In this document: piece after piece, positions 20,519-33,671 of the stretch
How positions within the stretch are numbered: position 1 is the first letter of the stretch
Layout: every line of letters begins with the position of its first letter
Origin: Nematostella vectensis
Taxonomy: Eukaryota > Cnidaria > Anthozoa > Actiniaria > Edwardsiidae
Assembly (NCBI RefSeq): GCF_932526225.1
Contig: NC_064045.1
Coordinates: forward strand, 124,001 to 188,000
Direction of reading: 5' to 3'
Length of the DNA stretch: 64,000 nt
The notes under the pieces: generated by a model
The model's input: the letters and a program-made list of their open reading frames with translations, nothing else
What the model was told of the DNA's origin: nothing
Database searches by the model: none
Position numbers and translations under genes: made by a program

Positions 20519-21730
20519 CAGGGGTGTAAAGATAAGGACGTTAAGTTGACGTTTAGATAAGTGAGTTTGTGGGTGAGTTGACAGGTGTATAGGGTAACAA
20601 GAGTTGGTCAAATGGGTACAGGATTTCAAGGGTTGATAATAAGGGTCGATGATATCAAGAACTAGGTCATAGGGGTGCAAGTTATGAATGAGTGAGTACA
20701 CAGGGGGTACAGGGTATCAATGACTTGGTCTTGGAGGTGCAGGGTTTTAGGGTATGGTTCAAACAGGTACAAGGATTCAAGAGTTAGGTAAAATGGGTAC
20801 ATTATAAGAATTAATAATAATAATTAATAATAATAATTACCCTATATCCCTGAGTATCCATCCCTAATTAAGCTACACCCCTACGACCTAGCTCAACCTA
20901 CGCTATACTGCTGAAAACCTACCACTAACTAAGCCTCACCCCTACTACCTAGCAATAACTACACTTTACCCCTGAGTACCCAACCCTTGCAAAGCTACAC
21001 CCCTGTGACGTAGCACTAACTTACCCTATATCCCTGAATACCCAACCCTAACTAAACTACACCCCCATAACCGAGCACTTACCTACCTATCCCATAACCC
21101 TGAGTACCCACCCGTAACTAAACTACACCCCTATGTCCTAGCACTAACTAGCCTATACCCCTGGGTACCCACACCTAGCTAAGCTACACCCCTACGACCT
21201 AGCACTAACTAGCCTATACCCCTGAATACCCACCCCTAACTAAGCTACACCCTTATGACTTCGCTGTAACTACAATATACCCCCGATTACCCACCCCTAA
21301 CTGAGCTAAACCCCTACGAACTAGCACTAACTACCCTATACCCATGAGTACACACCGCAAATTAAGCTACACCTCTATGACTTAGCACTTACTACCCTAT
21401 ACCAATGAGTACCAACCCCAAAATAAGCTAAACCCCTACGAACTAGCACTAACTACCCTACACCTCTATGACTTAGCACTTACTACCATATACCAATGAG
21501 TACCAACCCCTGATTAAGCTACACCCATATGACCTAGCACTTACTACCATATACTCTTGCCTACCCATCCCTAACTGACGTACACCCCTATGATACCTAA
21601 TCACATAACTACCCTTTACCCATGTATAACCAAGTTCTTACCAACTTGCACCCCTGTGACCATGCCGTTTATATCCTGTACCCCTGTGTACCAACCCCCT
21701 AATGCCACCGTCTTTACCTTAACACCCCTG
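20519..21730. repeat. Right flank, TAA tract, minisatellite
   Basis: Right-flank block 20519-20800, TAA tract 20801-20837, minisatellite and left arm 20838-21730. From about 20880 onward the sequence recurs at about 31820 (offset near 10937), marking the start of the higher-order repeat. Confidence 0.87.
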
Positions 21731-21994
21731 AAAAAGTCCCTAGTTGATCTTACCTGGATTCGAACCCTTGACCGTTTGCTTCAGAAGCGAAGCCCGTAGC
21801 TTTGAGCCATAGCGCAACCCTTGAGATATCAAGGAAAAACTACTATATACCTTATAAGGCTGGGTAAACAAGGCTATACGGTAGTTACTTCTAGTTTTCA
21901 AGAGAGTGGCTAGATAGCTCAGTGATACGGGCTTCGCTTCTCAAACAAGAGGGCCGGGTTTCGAATCCAGGTCAGATCAACTTGGGTTTTTTTT
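21731..21994. repeat. Dyad 16, damaged minus box A
   Basis: Minus module 21731-21822 and plus module 21904-21994, with T8 at 21987-21994. Minus box A reads TGGCTCAAAGC, losing the terminal GG. The plus 5' end is GAGTGGCTAGATAGCTC and box B is GTTTCGAATCC. The same changes recur in dyads 22 and 34, and partly in 21 and 27. Confidence 0.84.
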
Positions 21995-22510
21995 CAGGGG
22001 TGTAAAGATAAGGACGTTAAGTTGACGTTTAGATAAGTGATTTTGTGGGTGAGTTGACAGGTGTATAGTGTAACAAGAGTTGGTCAAAGGGGTCCAGGGT
22101 TTCAAGGGTTGGTAATAAGGGTCAATGATATCAAGAACTAGGTCATAGGGGTGCAAGTTATGAATGCGTGAGTACACAGGGGTACAGGGTATCTATGGCT
22201 TGGTCTTGGAGGTGCCGGGTTTTAAGGTATGGTTCAAACAGGTACAGGGATCCAAGAACTAGGTAATATGGGTACATTATAATAATTAATAATAATAATT
22301 ACCCTATATCCCTGAGTATTCACCCCCAATTAAGCTACACCCCTACGACCTAGCACCAACTACGCTAAAATCCTGAATACCTACCCCTAACTAAGCCTCA
22401 CCCCTACTACCTAGCAATAACTACACTTTACCCCTGAGTACCCAACCCTTGCAAAGCTACACCCCTGTGAGCTACACCCTTGGACGTAGCACTAACTTAC
22501 CCTATACCAC
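21995..22510. repeat. Right flank and truncated minisatellite
   Basis: Right-flank block 21995-22275, AT tract 22276-22299, short minisatellite 22300-22510. The left arm and half of the next minus module are deleted. Confidence 0.86.
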
Positions 22511-22734
22511 GCCCGTTTGATTGAGAAGCGAAGCCCGTACCACTGAGCCATAGCGCCACTCTCGAGATATCAAGGAAAAACTACTCTATACCTTATAAGG
22601 CTGGGTAAACAAGGCTATACGGAAGTTACTTCTAGTTTTCAAGAGAGAGGCGCGATAGCTCAGTGGTACGGGCTTCGCTACTCAAACAACAGGGCCGTGG
22701 TTCGAATCCAGGTCAGATCAACTTTGGATTTTTT
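22511..22734. repeat. Dyad 17, half minus module
   Basis: The minus module keeps only its 5' half (22511-22563): box A is present, box B and terminator are gone, and minisatellite sequence joins at ATACCACGCCCG. The plus module 22645-22734 is complete, with box B GGTTCGAATCC and T6 at 22729-22734. Confidence 0.84.
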
Positions 22735-23952
22735 CAGGGGTGTAAAGATAAGGACGTTAAGGGGACGTTAAGATAAGTAAGTTTGTGGGTGAGTTGACAG
22801 GTGTATAGGGTAACAAGAGTTGTTCAAAGGGGTACAGGGTTTCAAGGGTTGGTAATAAGGGTCAATGATATCAAGAACTAGGTCATAGGGGTGCAAGTTA
22901 TGAATGAGTGTGTACACAGGGGTACAGGGTATCAATGGCTTGGTCTTGCCGCTGCAGGGTTCTAGGGGATGGCTCAAACAGGTACAGTGATTCAAGGGCT
23001 AGGCAATATGGGTACATTATAATAATGAAAAATAATAATTAAGGATAATAATTAAGGATAATAGCTACCCTATATCCCTGAGTAACCACCCATAATTAAG
23101 CTACACCCCTACGACCTAGCACTAACTACGCTATACTCCTGAATACATACCCCTAACTAAGCTTTACCCGTACGACCTAGCAATAACTACACTTTACCCC
23201 TGAGTACACAACCCTTGCTAAGCTACTCCCCTGTGACGTAGCACTAACTACCCTATACCCCTGAATACCCAACCCTAACTAAACTACACCCCTATAACCG
23301 TGCACTTACCTACCCTATAACCCTGAGTACCCACCCGTAACTAAACTACACCCCTATGTCCTAGCACTAACTACCCTATACCCCTAAATACCCACCCCTA
23401 ACTAAGCTACACCCTTTATGACTTGGCTGTAACTACCCCATACCACTGAGTACCCACCCCTAACTAATCTAAACCCCTACGACCTAGCACTAGCTACCCT
23501 ATACCCATGAGTACCCACCGCTAACTAAGTTACACCCTATGACTTAGCAATTACTACCCTATACCCCTGAGTACCAACCCCTGATTAATCTACACCTCTA
23601 TGACTTAGCACTTACTACCCTATACCAATGAGTACCAACCCCAAACTAGGCTAAACCCCTACGAACTAGCACTAACTACCCTATACCCATGAGTACCCAC
23701 CGCTAATTTAGCTACACCTCTATGACTTAGCACTTACTACCATATACCAATGAGTACCAGCCCCTGATTAAGCTACACCCATATGACCTATCACTTACTA
23801 CCCTATACCCCTGCATACCCATCCCTAACTGACCTACACCCTATGACACCTAATCACATAACTACCCTTTACCCATGTATGACCAAGCGTTTACCAACTT
23901 GCACCCCTTTGACCCTGCCGTTTATATAATGTACCACTGTGCACTCGACCCC
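22735..23952. repeat. Flank, AT tract and dyad-less monomer
   Basis: Right-flank block 22735-23015, AT tract 23016-23062 with AAGGATAATAATT words, minisatellite and left arm 23063-23952. The left arm stops at GACCCC and passes straight into a TAA tract, so no dyad follows. Confidence 0.86.
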
Positions 23953-24171
23953 TTAATAATAATAAATAATTAATAATAAATAAAACATAATTAATAAATA
24001 ATAATTAATAATAATAATTAATAATAAAAATAAATAATAATAATTAATAATAATGATTAATAGTAATTAATAATAATAACTAATTATAATAATTAATAAT
24101 AATAATAAATAATTAATAATTAATTAAAATAATAATGATAATTATAATTCATAATAATAATTAATAATAAT
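23953..24171. repeat. TAA-rich tract replacing a dyad
   Basis: About 220 bp of TAA and ATTAATAATAATA variants with almost no G or C, joined to the left arm where other units read CCCCTAATGCC. It is the first of eight such joints. Confidence 0.88.
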
Positions 24172-24848
24172 AGCTACCCTATATCCCTGAGTATCCACCC
24201 CTAATTAAGCTACACCCCTACGACCTAGCACTAACTACGCTATACTCCTGAATACCTACCCCTAACTCAGCTTTACCCCTACGACCTAGCAGTAACTACA
24301 CTTTACACCTGAGTACCCAACCCTTGCTAAGCTACACCCCTGTGACGTAGCACTAACTACCCTATACCCTTGAATACCCAACCCTAACTAAACTACACAC
24401 CTATAACCGAACACTTACCTATCCTATAAGTCTGAGAACCCACCCCTAACTAAACTACACCCCTATGTCCTAGCACTAACTAGCCTATACCCCTGAGTAA
24501 GCACACCTAGCTGAGCTACACCCCTACGACTTAGCACTAACTACCCTATACCCCTGAGTACCCACCCCAAACTAAGCTAAACCAGTACGACCTAGCACTA
24601 ACTACCCTATACACATGAGCACCCACCGCTAACTAAGCTACTTCCCTTTGACTTAGCACTTACTACCCTATACCCCTGCATACCCATCCCTAACTGACCT
24701 ACACCCTATGACACCTAATCACATAACTACCCTTTTCCCATGTATGACCAAGCGCTTACAAACTTGCACCCCAGTGACCATGCCATTTATATCCTGTACC
24801 CCTCTGCACCCACCCCCTAATGCCACCGGCCTTACCTTAACACCCCTG
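24172..24848. repeat. Minisatellite and left arm of dyad 18
   Basis: Starts with CTACCCTATATCCCTGAGTA. The whole span from about 23065 to 24940 recurs at about 25440-27316, with the dyads offset by 2376. Confidence 0.87.
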
Positions 24849-25111
24849 AAAAAGTCCCTAGTTGATCTTACCTGGATTCGAACCCTGGCCCGTTTGATTG
24901 AGAAGCGAAGCCCGTACCACTGAGCCATAGCGCCACTCTCGAGATATCAAGGAAAAACTATTATATACCTTATAAGGCTGGGTAAACAAGGCTATACGGT
25001 AGTTACTTCTAGTTTTCAAGAGAGTGGCGCGATAGCTCAGTGATACGGGCTTCGCTTCTCAAACAAGAGGGCCGGGGTTCGAATCCAGGTCAGATCAACT
25101 TGGGATTTTTT
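24849..25111. repeat. Divergent tRNA-like dyad 18
   Basis: Minus module 24849-24940 and plus module 25022-25111, with T6 at 25106-25111. Plus box A reads TAGCTCAGTGA; box B is GGTTCGAATCC on both strands. Confidence 0.85.
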
Positions 25112-26328
25112 CAGGGGTGTAAAGATAAGGACGTTAAGTTGACGTTTAGATAAGTGAGTTTGTGGGTGAGTTGATAGGTGTATAGGGTAACAAGAGTTGG
25201 TCAAAGGGGTACAGGGTTTCAAGGGTTGGTAATAAGGGTCAATGATATCAAGAACTAGGTCATAGGTGTGCAAGTTATGAATGAGTGAGTACACAGGGGT
25301 ACAGGGTATCAATGGCTTGGTATTGGAGGTGCCGGGTTTTAGGGGATGCTTCAAACAGGTACAGTGATTCAAGGGCTAGGTAAAATGAGTACATTATAAT
25401 AATTAAAATTATAATTAAAAATAATAATTAACAATAATAGCTACCCTATATCCCAGAGTATCCACCCATAATTAAGCTACACCCCTACGACCTAGCACTA
25501 ACTACGCTATACTCCTGAATACATACCCCTAACTAAGCTTTACCCGTACGACCTAGCAATAACTACACTTTACCCCTGAGTACACAACCCTTGCTAAGCT
25601 ACTCCCCTGTGACGTAGCACTAACTACCCTATACCCCTGAATACCCAACCCTAACTAAACTACACCCCTATAACCGTGCACTTACCTACCCTATAACCCT
25701 GAGTACCCACCCGTAACTAAACTACACCCCTATGTCCTAGCACTAACTACCCTATACCCCTAAATACCCACCCCTAACTAAGCTACACCCTTTATGACTT
25801 GGCTGTAACTACCCCATACCACTGAGTACCCACCCCTAACTAATCTAAACCCCTACGACCTAGCACTAGCTACCCTATACCCATGAGTACCCACCGCTAA
25901 CTAAGTTACACCCTATGACTTAGCAATTACTACCCTATACCCCTGAGTACCAACCCCTGATTAAGCTACACCTCTATGACTTAGCACTTACTACCCTATA
26001 CCAATGAGTACCAACCCCAAACTAGGCTAAACACCTACGAACTAGCACTAACTACCCTATACCCATGAGTACCCACCGCTAAATTAGCTACACCTCTATG
26101 ACTTAGCACTTACTACCATATACCAATGAGTACCAGCCCCTGATTAAGCTACACCCATATGACCTATCACTTACTACCCTATACCCCTGCATACCCATCC
26201 CTAACTGACCTACACCCTATGACACCTAATCACATAACTACCCTTTACCCATGTATGACCAAGCGTTTACCAACTTGCACCCCTTTGACCCTGCCGTTTA
26301 TATAATGTACCACTGTGCACTCGACCCC
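25112..26328. repeat. Flank, AT tract and dyad-less monomer
   Basis: Right-flank block 25112-25392, AT tract 25393-25437, minisatellite and left arm 25439-26328, ending at GACCCC before a TAA tract. Confidence 0.86.
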
Positions 26329-26547
26329 TTAATAATAATAAATAATAAATAATAAATAAAACATAATTAATAAATAATAATTAATAATAATGATTAATAA
26401 TAATAATTAATAATAATAATTAATAATAATGATTAATAGTAATTAATAATAATAACTAATTATAATAATTAATAATAATAATAAATAATTAATAAATTAT
26501 TAAAATAATAATGATAATTATAATTAATAATAATAATTAATAATAAT
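26329..26547. repeat. TAA-rich tract replacing a dyad
   Basis: Second copy of the left-arm/TAA joint, very close in sequence to 23953-24171, including AATAAAACATAATTAATAAA near its start. Confidence 0.88.
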
Positions 26548-27224
26548 AGCTACCCTATATCCCTGAGTATCCACCCCTAATTAAGCTACACCCCTACGAC
26601 CTAGCACTAACTACGCTATACTCCTGAATACCTACCCCCAACTCAGCTTTACCCCTACGACCTAGCAGTAACTACACTTTACACCTGAGTACCCAACCCT
26701 TGCTAAGCTACACCCCTGTGACGTAGCACTAACTACCCTATACCCTTGAATACCCAACCCTAACTAAACTACACCCCTATAACCAAACACTTACCTATCC
26801 TATAAGTCTGAGAACCCACCCCTAACTAAACTACACCCCTATGTCCTAGCACTAACTAGCCTATACCCCTGAGTAAGCACACCTAGCTGAGCTACACCCC
26901 TACGACTTAGCACTAACTACCCTATACCCCTGAGTACCCACCCCAAACTGAGCTAAACCAGTACGACCTAGCACTAACTACCCTATACACATGAGCACCC
27001 ACCGCTAACTAAGCTACTTCCCTTTGACTTAGCACTTACTACCCTATACCCCTGCATACCCATCCCTAACTGACCTACACCCTATGACACCTAATCACAT
27101 AACTACCCTTTTCCCATGTATGACCAAGCGCTTACAAACTTGCACCCCAGTGACCATGCCATTTATATCCTGTACCCCTCTGCACCCACCCCCTAATGCC
27201 ACCGTCCTTACCTTAACACCCCTG
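26548..27224. repeat. Minisatellite and left arm of dyad 20
   Basis: Near copy of 24172-24848. Confidence 0.87.
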
Positions 27225-27486
27225 AAAAAGTCCCTAGTTGATCTTACCTGGATTCAAACCCTGGCCCGTTTGCTTAAGAATCGAAGCCCGTACCACTGAG
27301 CCATAGCGCCACTCTCGAGATATCAAGGAAAACTACTCTATACCTTATATGGCTGGGTAAACAAGGCTATACGGTAGTTACTTCTAGTTTTCAAGAGAGT
27401 GGCGCGATAGCTCAGTGGTACGGGCTTTGCTTCTCGAACAAGAGGGCCGGGGTTCGAATCCAGGTCAGATCAACTTGGGATTTTTT
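27225..27486. repeat. Divergent tRNA-like dyad 20
   Basis: Minus module 27225-27316 and plus module 27397-27486, with T6 at 27481-27486. Minus box B is GGTTTGAATCC; plus box B is perfect. The central palindrome is CCTTATATGG, still a CArG form. This type always precedes a giant AT block. Confidence 0.85.
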
Positions 27487-27767
27487 CAGTGGTGTAAAGA
27501 TAAAGACGTTAAGGGGACATTAAGATAAGTGAGTTTGTGGGTGAGTTGACAGGTGTATGGGGCAACAAGAGATGGTCAAAGGGGTACAGGGTTTCATGGG
27601 TTGGTAATAAGGGTCAATGATATCAAGAACTAGGTCATAGGGGTGCAAGTTATGAATGAGTGAGTACACAGGGGTACATGAAATCAATGGCTTGGTCTTG
27701 GAGGTGCAGGGTTTTAGGGGATGGTTCAAACAGTTACAGGGATTCAAGAGCTAGGTTATATGGGTAC
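27487..27767. repeat. Right-flank block before giant AT block 1
   Basis: The usual right-flank block, in a subtype marked by GTATGGGGCAACAAGAGATGG variants and ending in TTATATGGGTACATTATAAT. Confidence 0.85.
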
Positions 27768-29356
27768 ATTATAATAATTAATAATAATAATTAATAGTAA
27801 TTAATAATAATTATTATTAAAAATAATTATTAATAATAATTATTATTTATTATTAATTATTATTTATTCATAAATATTATCGATAATTATTATTAATATA
27901 TATTATTATTATAAATGTAAAATATAATTATATATAATATATATAATATAATATATATAATTATTATTCATATATATTAATTTTTTTTAATTATTATTAA
28001 TTACTATTATTAATTACTATTAATTATTATTAATTACTTTTATGAATAACTTTCATTAATTATTATTAATTGCAATTATTCATTATTATTAATAATTATT
28101 AATAATAATTAATAATAGTAATTATTAATAATAATTAATAATAATAATTTATAATAATAATTAATAATAATAATTTATAATAATATTTAATAATAGCAAT
28201 TAATAATAGTAATTAATAATAATTAATAATAGTAATTGATAATAATTACAAAAAGTAATTCATAATACTAATTAATAATAATAAATAATAATTAATAATA
28301 TTTAATAATAATTAATAGTAATTAATAATATTTACTATAATTAATAATAATTAATAAAAATTAATAAAAATTAAGAATAATCAATAATAATCATTAGAAA
28401 TTAATAATAATAATTAATAATAATTATTAATAATAATAACTAATAATAATAATTAATTATAATCAATAATAATAATAATAATTAATAATAATCAATAATA
28501 TTAATCAATAATATCAATCAATAATTGAAATTAATAATAATAATTAATTATAATTAATAATAATCTTTAATAATAATTAATAATTTATAATAATTAATAA
28601 CAATTAATATTAAATAATAAATAATAATTAATAATTAATAATAATGAATAATTATCAATTTATAATTAATGACAATTAATATCAATATTAATAATAACAA
28701 TTAATAATAATAATTAATAATAAATAATAATTAAGAGTAATAATAATTATTAATAATAAATAAATTATAAAAATTAATATTAATTAATAGTAGTTATTAA
28801 TAATAATTAATAATAATAAATAATTAATAATAATAAATATTAAGAATTAATTAATAAAAATTAATAATAATTAATAAAAAATAATAATAATTAATAATAA
28901 TTATAATTAATAATAATCAATAATAGGTAATAATTCATAATTAATAATAAATAATAAATAATAACAAATAATAATTACTAATAATAAATAATAATTAATA
29001 ATAAATAAAAAAAAATTAAATAATAAAAATTAATAATTATTAATAATAATAATTAATAATAAATAATATTTAATAAATAATTGATAATAGTAATAAATAA
29101 TTGTAATTAATAATTAATAATAATTAATAATTAATAATATTTATTATTTATAATAAATAATAATTAATAATTAATAATAATAACTAATAATAATAATTAA
29201 TAATAATAATTAATTAATAATAATATAAATAATAATTAATAATAATGTTTAATATAATAATAATAATTAATGATAATGATTAATAGTAATTAACAAAAAT
29301 AACTAATAATATTAATTAATAATAATAATTAATAATAATAATTAATAACAATAATT
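27768..29356. repeat. Giant AT block 1 (~1.6 kb)
   Basis: Nearly pure A+T, made of TAA/ATTAATAAT variants. The strand bias switches: TAA-rich at the start, TTA-rich from about 27840 to 28095 and TAA-rich again to the end, so the early part can fold on itself. A TA-dinucleotide-rich core lies near 27895-27975. No gene is seen. Possible roles such as DNA unwinding or matrix attachment are speculation. Confidence 0.9.
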
Positions 29357-30118
29357 ACCCTATATCCCTGAGTATCCACCCCTAATTGAGCTACGCCCCT
29401 ACGACCTAGCAACAACTACACTTTACCCCTGTGTACCCAACCCTTGCTAAGCTACACCCCTGTGACGTAGCACTAACTACCCTATACCCCTAAATACCCA
29501 ACCCTAACTAAATTACACTCCTATAGTCGAGCAATTACCTACCTTATAACCCTGAGTACCCACCCCCAACTAAACTACACCCCTGTCCTAGAACTAACTA
29601 GCCTATACCCCTGAGTACCCACAACTAGCTAAGCTACACCCCTACGACCTAGCACTAACTAGCCTATACCCCTGAATACCCAACCCTATTAAACTACACC
29701 TCTACTACCTAGCACTAACTACCCTATACCCCTGAATACCCACCCCTAACTAAGCTACACCCTTATGACTTGGCTGTAACTACCCTATACCCCTGAGTAC
29801 CCGTCCCAAACTAAGCTAAACCCCTATGACCTAGCAGTAACTACCCTATACCCATGAGTACCCACCGCTAACTAAGCTACACCCCTATGACTTAGCGCTT
29901 ACTACCCTATACCCCTGAGTACAAACCCCTAACTAAGGCACACCACTATGACCTAGCACTTACTACCCTATACCCCTGCCTACCCATCCCTAACTGACCT
30001 ACACCCCTATGACACCTAATCACATAAATACCCTTCACCCATGTATGACCAAGCGCTTACCAACTTGCACTCCTTTGACCCTGCCGTTTATATCCTGTAC
30101 CCCTGTGCACCCACCCCC
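29357..30118. repeat. Minisatellite of dyad-less monomer
   Basis: Minisatellite and left arm ending at CACCCACCCCC, then fused to a TAA tract. This belongs to the second subtype of the joint. Confidence 0.87.
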
Positions 30119-30336
30119 TTAATAATAAATAATTAATAATTAAAAAAAATAATTAACAAATGATCATTAATAATTAATAATAATAACTAATAATAATAAT
30201 TAATAATGATAATAATAATTAATAATAATAATTAATAATAATGATTAATAGTAATTAATAATAATAACTAATAATAATTAATAATAATAATTAATAATAA
30301 ATAATTAATAATACTAAAAATAATAATAATAATGAT

Positions 30337-30381
<45 letters not shown>
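30119..30381. repeat. TAA-rich tract replacing a dyad
   Basis: Includes a run of uninterrupted AAT/TAA units near 30335-30380 that is longer than in the other copies. Confidence 0.88.
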
Positions 30382-30382
<1 letters not shown>

Positions 30383-31180
30383 GCTACCCTATATCCCTGA
30401 GTATTAACCCCTAACTAAGCTACACCCCTAAGACCTAGCACTAACTACGCTATACTCCTGAATAGCTACCCCTAACTAAGCCTCACCCCTACGACCTAGC
30501 AATAACTACACTTTACCCCTGAGTACCCAACCCTTGCTAAGCTACACCCCTGTGACGTAGCACTAACTACACTATACGCCTGAATACCCAACCCTAACTA
30601 AACTACACCCCTATAACCGGGCACTTACCTACCCTATAACCCTGAGTACCCACCCGTAACTGAAGTACACCCCTATGTCCTTGCACTAACTAACCTATAC
30701 CCCTGGGTACCCACACCTAGCTTAGCTACACCCCTACGACATAGCACTAACTAGCCTATACCCTGAATACCCAACCTTAACTAAACTACACCTCTACTAT
30801 CTAGCACTAACTACCCTATACCCCTGAATACCCACCCCTAACTAAGCTACACCCTTATGACTTGGCTGTAACTACAATATACCCCTGAGTACCCACCCCT
30901 AACTAAGCTAAACCCCTACGACCTAGCACTAACTACCCTATACCCATGAGTACCCACCGCTAATTAAGCTACACCTGTATGACTTAGCACTTACTACCCT
31001 ATACCCATGAGTACCAACCCCTAACTGACCTACACCCCTATGATACCTAATCACATAACTACCCTTTACCCATGTATAACCAAGCGCTTACCAACTTGCA
31101 CCCCTGTGACCCTGAGGTTCATATCCTGTACCCCTATGCACCAACCCCCTAATGACACCGTTCTTACCTTAACACCCCTG
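30382..31180. repeat. Minisatellite and left arm of dyad 21
   Basis: Ordinary 61-bp subrepeats and left arm; no gene is seen. Confidence 0.87.
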
Positions 31181-31443
31181 AAAAAGTCCCTAGTTGATCT
31201 TACCTGGATTCGAACCCTGGACCGTTTGCTTCAGAAGCGAAGCCCGTAGCTTTGAGCCATAGCACAACCCTTGAGATATCAAGGAAAAACTACTATATAC
31301 CTTATAAGGCTGGGTAAACAAGGCTATACGGTAGTTACTTCTAATTTTTAAGAGAGTGGCTAGATAGCTCAGTGATACGGGCTTCGCTTCTCAAACAAGA
31401 GGGCCGGGGTTCGAATCCAGGTCAGATGAACTTTGGATTTTTT
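31181..31443. repeat. Dyad 21, damaged minus box A
   Basis: Minus module 31181-31272 (box A TGGCTCAAAGC) and plus module 31354-31443. Plus box B is GGTTCGAATCC, with T6 at 31438-31443. From box B onward the sequence is of the dyad 17 and 23 type (ATGAACTTTGGA), so this dyad looks like a crossover between types. Confidence 0.83.
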
Positions 31444-32667
31444 CAGGGGTGTAAAAATAAGGACGTTAAGGGGACGTTAAGATAAGTAAGTTTGTGGGTG
31501 AGTTGAGAGGTGTATAGGGTAACAAGAGTTGTTCAAAGGGGTACAGGGTTTCAAGGGTTGGTAATAAGGGTCAATGATATCAAGAACTAGGTCATAGGGG
31601 TGCAAGTTATGAATGAGTGTGTACACAGGGGTACAGGGTATCAATGGCTTGGTCTTGCCGGTGCAGGGTTCTAGGGGATGGCTCAAACAGGTACAGTGAT
31701 TCAAGGGCTAGGCAATATGGGTACATTATAATAATTAAAAATAATAATTAAGGATAATAATTAAGGATAATAGCTACCCTATATCCCTGAGTAACCACCC
31801 ATAATTAAGCTACACCCCTACGACCTAGCACAACCTACGCTATACTGCTGAAAACCTACCACTAACTAAGCCTCACCCCTACTACCTAGCAATAACTACA
31901 CTTTACCCCTGAGTACCCAACCCTTGCAAAGCTACACCCCTGTGACGTAGCACTAACTTACCCTATATCCCTGAATACCCAACCCTAACTAAACTACACC
32001 CCCATAACCGAGCACTTACCTACCTATCCCATAACCCTGAGTACCCACCCGTAACTAAACTACACCCCTATGTCCTAGCACTAACTAGCCTATACCCCTG
32101 GGTACCCACACCTAGCTAAGCTACACCCCTACGACCTAGCACTAACTAGCCTATACCCCTGAATACCCACCCCTAACTAAGCTACACCCTTATGACTTCG
32201 CTGTAACTACAATATACCCCCGATTACCCACCCCTAACTGAGCTAAACCCCTACGAACTAGCACTAACTACCCTATACCCATGAGTACACACCGCAAATT
32301 AAGCTACACCTCTATGACGTAGCACTTACTACCCTATACCAATGAGTACCAACCCCAAAATAAGCTAAACCCCTACGAACTAGCACTATCTACCCTACAC
32401 CTCTATGACTTAGCACTTACTACCATATACCAATGAGTACCAACCCCTGATTAAGCTACACCCATATGACCTAGCACTTACTACCATATACTCTTGCCTA
32501 CCCATCCCTAACTGACGTACACCCCTATGATACCTAATCACATAACTAGCCTTTACCCATGTATAACCAAGTTCTTACCAACTTGCACCCCTGTGACCAT
32601 GCCGTTTATATCCTGTACCCCTGTGTACCAACCCCCTAATGCCACCGTCTTTACCTTAACACCCCTG
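31444..32667. repeat. Flank, AT tract, minisatellite
   Basis: Right-flank block 31444-31725, AT tract 31726-31771, minisatellite and left arm 31772-32667. From about 31820 to 34050 it matches 20880 to 23120 closely, at an offset near 10937. Confidence 0.87.
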
Positions 32668-32931
32668 AAAAAGTCCCTAGTTGATCTTACCTGGATTCGA
32701 ACCCTTGACCGTTTGCTTCAGAAGCGAAGCCCGTAGCTTTGAGCCATAGCGCAACCCTTGAGATATCAAGGAAAAACTACTATATACCTTATAAGGCTGG
32801 GTAAACAAGGCTATACGGTAGTTACTTCTAGTTTTCAAGAGAGTGGCTAGATAGCTCAGTGATACGGGCTTCGCTTCTCAAACAAGAGGGCCGGGTTTCG
32901 AATCCAGGTCAGATCAACTTGGGTTTTTTTT
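32668..32931. repeat. Dyad 22, copy of dyad 16
   Basis: Minus module 32668-32759 (damaged box A) and plus module 32841-32931, with T8 at 32924-32931 and box B GTTTCGAATCC. Confidence 0.84.
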
Positions 32932-33447
32932 CAGGGGTGTAAAGATAAGGACGTTAAGTTGACGTTTAGATAAGTGATTTTGTGGGTGAGTTGACAGGTG
33001 TATAGTGTAACAAGAGTTGGTCAAAGGGGTCCAGGGTTTCAAGGGTTGGTAATAAGGGTCAATGATATCAAGAACTAGGTCATAGGGGTGCAAGTTATGA
33101 ATGCGTGAGTACACAGGGGTACAGGGTATCTATGGCTTGGTCTTGGAGGTGCCGGGTTTTAAGGTATGGTTCAAACAGGTACAGGGATCCAAGAACTAGG
33201 TAATATGGGTACATTATAATAATTAATAATAATAATTACCCTATATCCCTGAGTATTCACCCCCAATTAAGCTACACCCCTACGACCTAGCACCAACTAC
33301 GCTAAACTCCTGAATACCTACCCCTAACTAAGCCTCACCCCTACTACCTAGCAATAACTACACTTTACCCCTGAGTACCCAACCCTTGCAAAGCTACACC
33401 CCTGTGAGCTACACCCTTGGACGTAGCACTAACTTACCCTATACCAC
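32932..33447. repeat. Right flank and truncated minisatellite
   Basis: Right-flank block 32932-33213, AT tract 33214-33237, short minisatellite 33238-33447; copy of 21995-22510. Confidence 0.87.
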
Positions 33448-33671
33448 GCCCGTTTGATTGAGAAGCGAAGCCCGTACCACTGAGCCATAGCGCCACTCTC
33501 GAGATATCAAGGAAAAACTACTCTATACCTTATAAGGCTGGGTAAACAAGGCTATACGGAAGTTACTTCTAGTTTTCAAGAGAGAGGCGCGATAGCTCAG
33601 TGGTACGGGCTTCGCTACTCAAACAACAGGGCCGTGGTTCGAATCCAGGTCAGATCAACTTTGGATTTTTT
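33448..33671. repeat. Dyad 23, half minus module
   Basis: Half minus module 33448-33500 (box A only) and complete plus module 33582-33671 with T6 at 33666-33671; copy of dyad 17. Confidence 0.84.

Noticed and set aside
20346-20549. Open frame running from the spacer through the plus module
   Set aside because: It crosses the tRNA-like module and ends soon after the terminator; it exists only in some copies and looks like a by-product of repeat sequence.
27768-29356. Organelle DNA or an AT-rich gene-bearing insertion
   Set aside because: The block is simple-sequence TAA/TTA with stops in every frame and is repeated four times at fixed places in the array.
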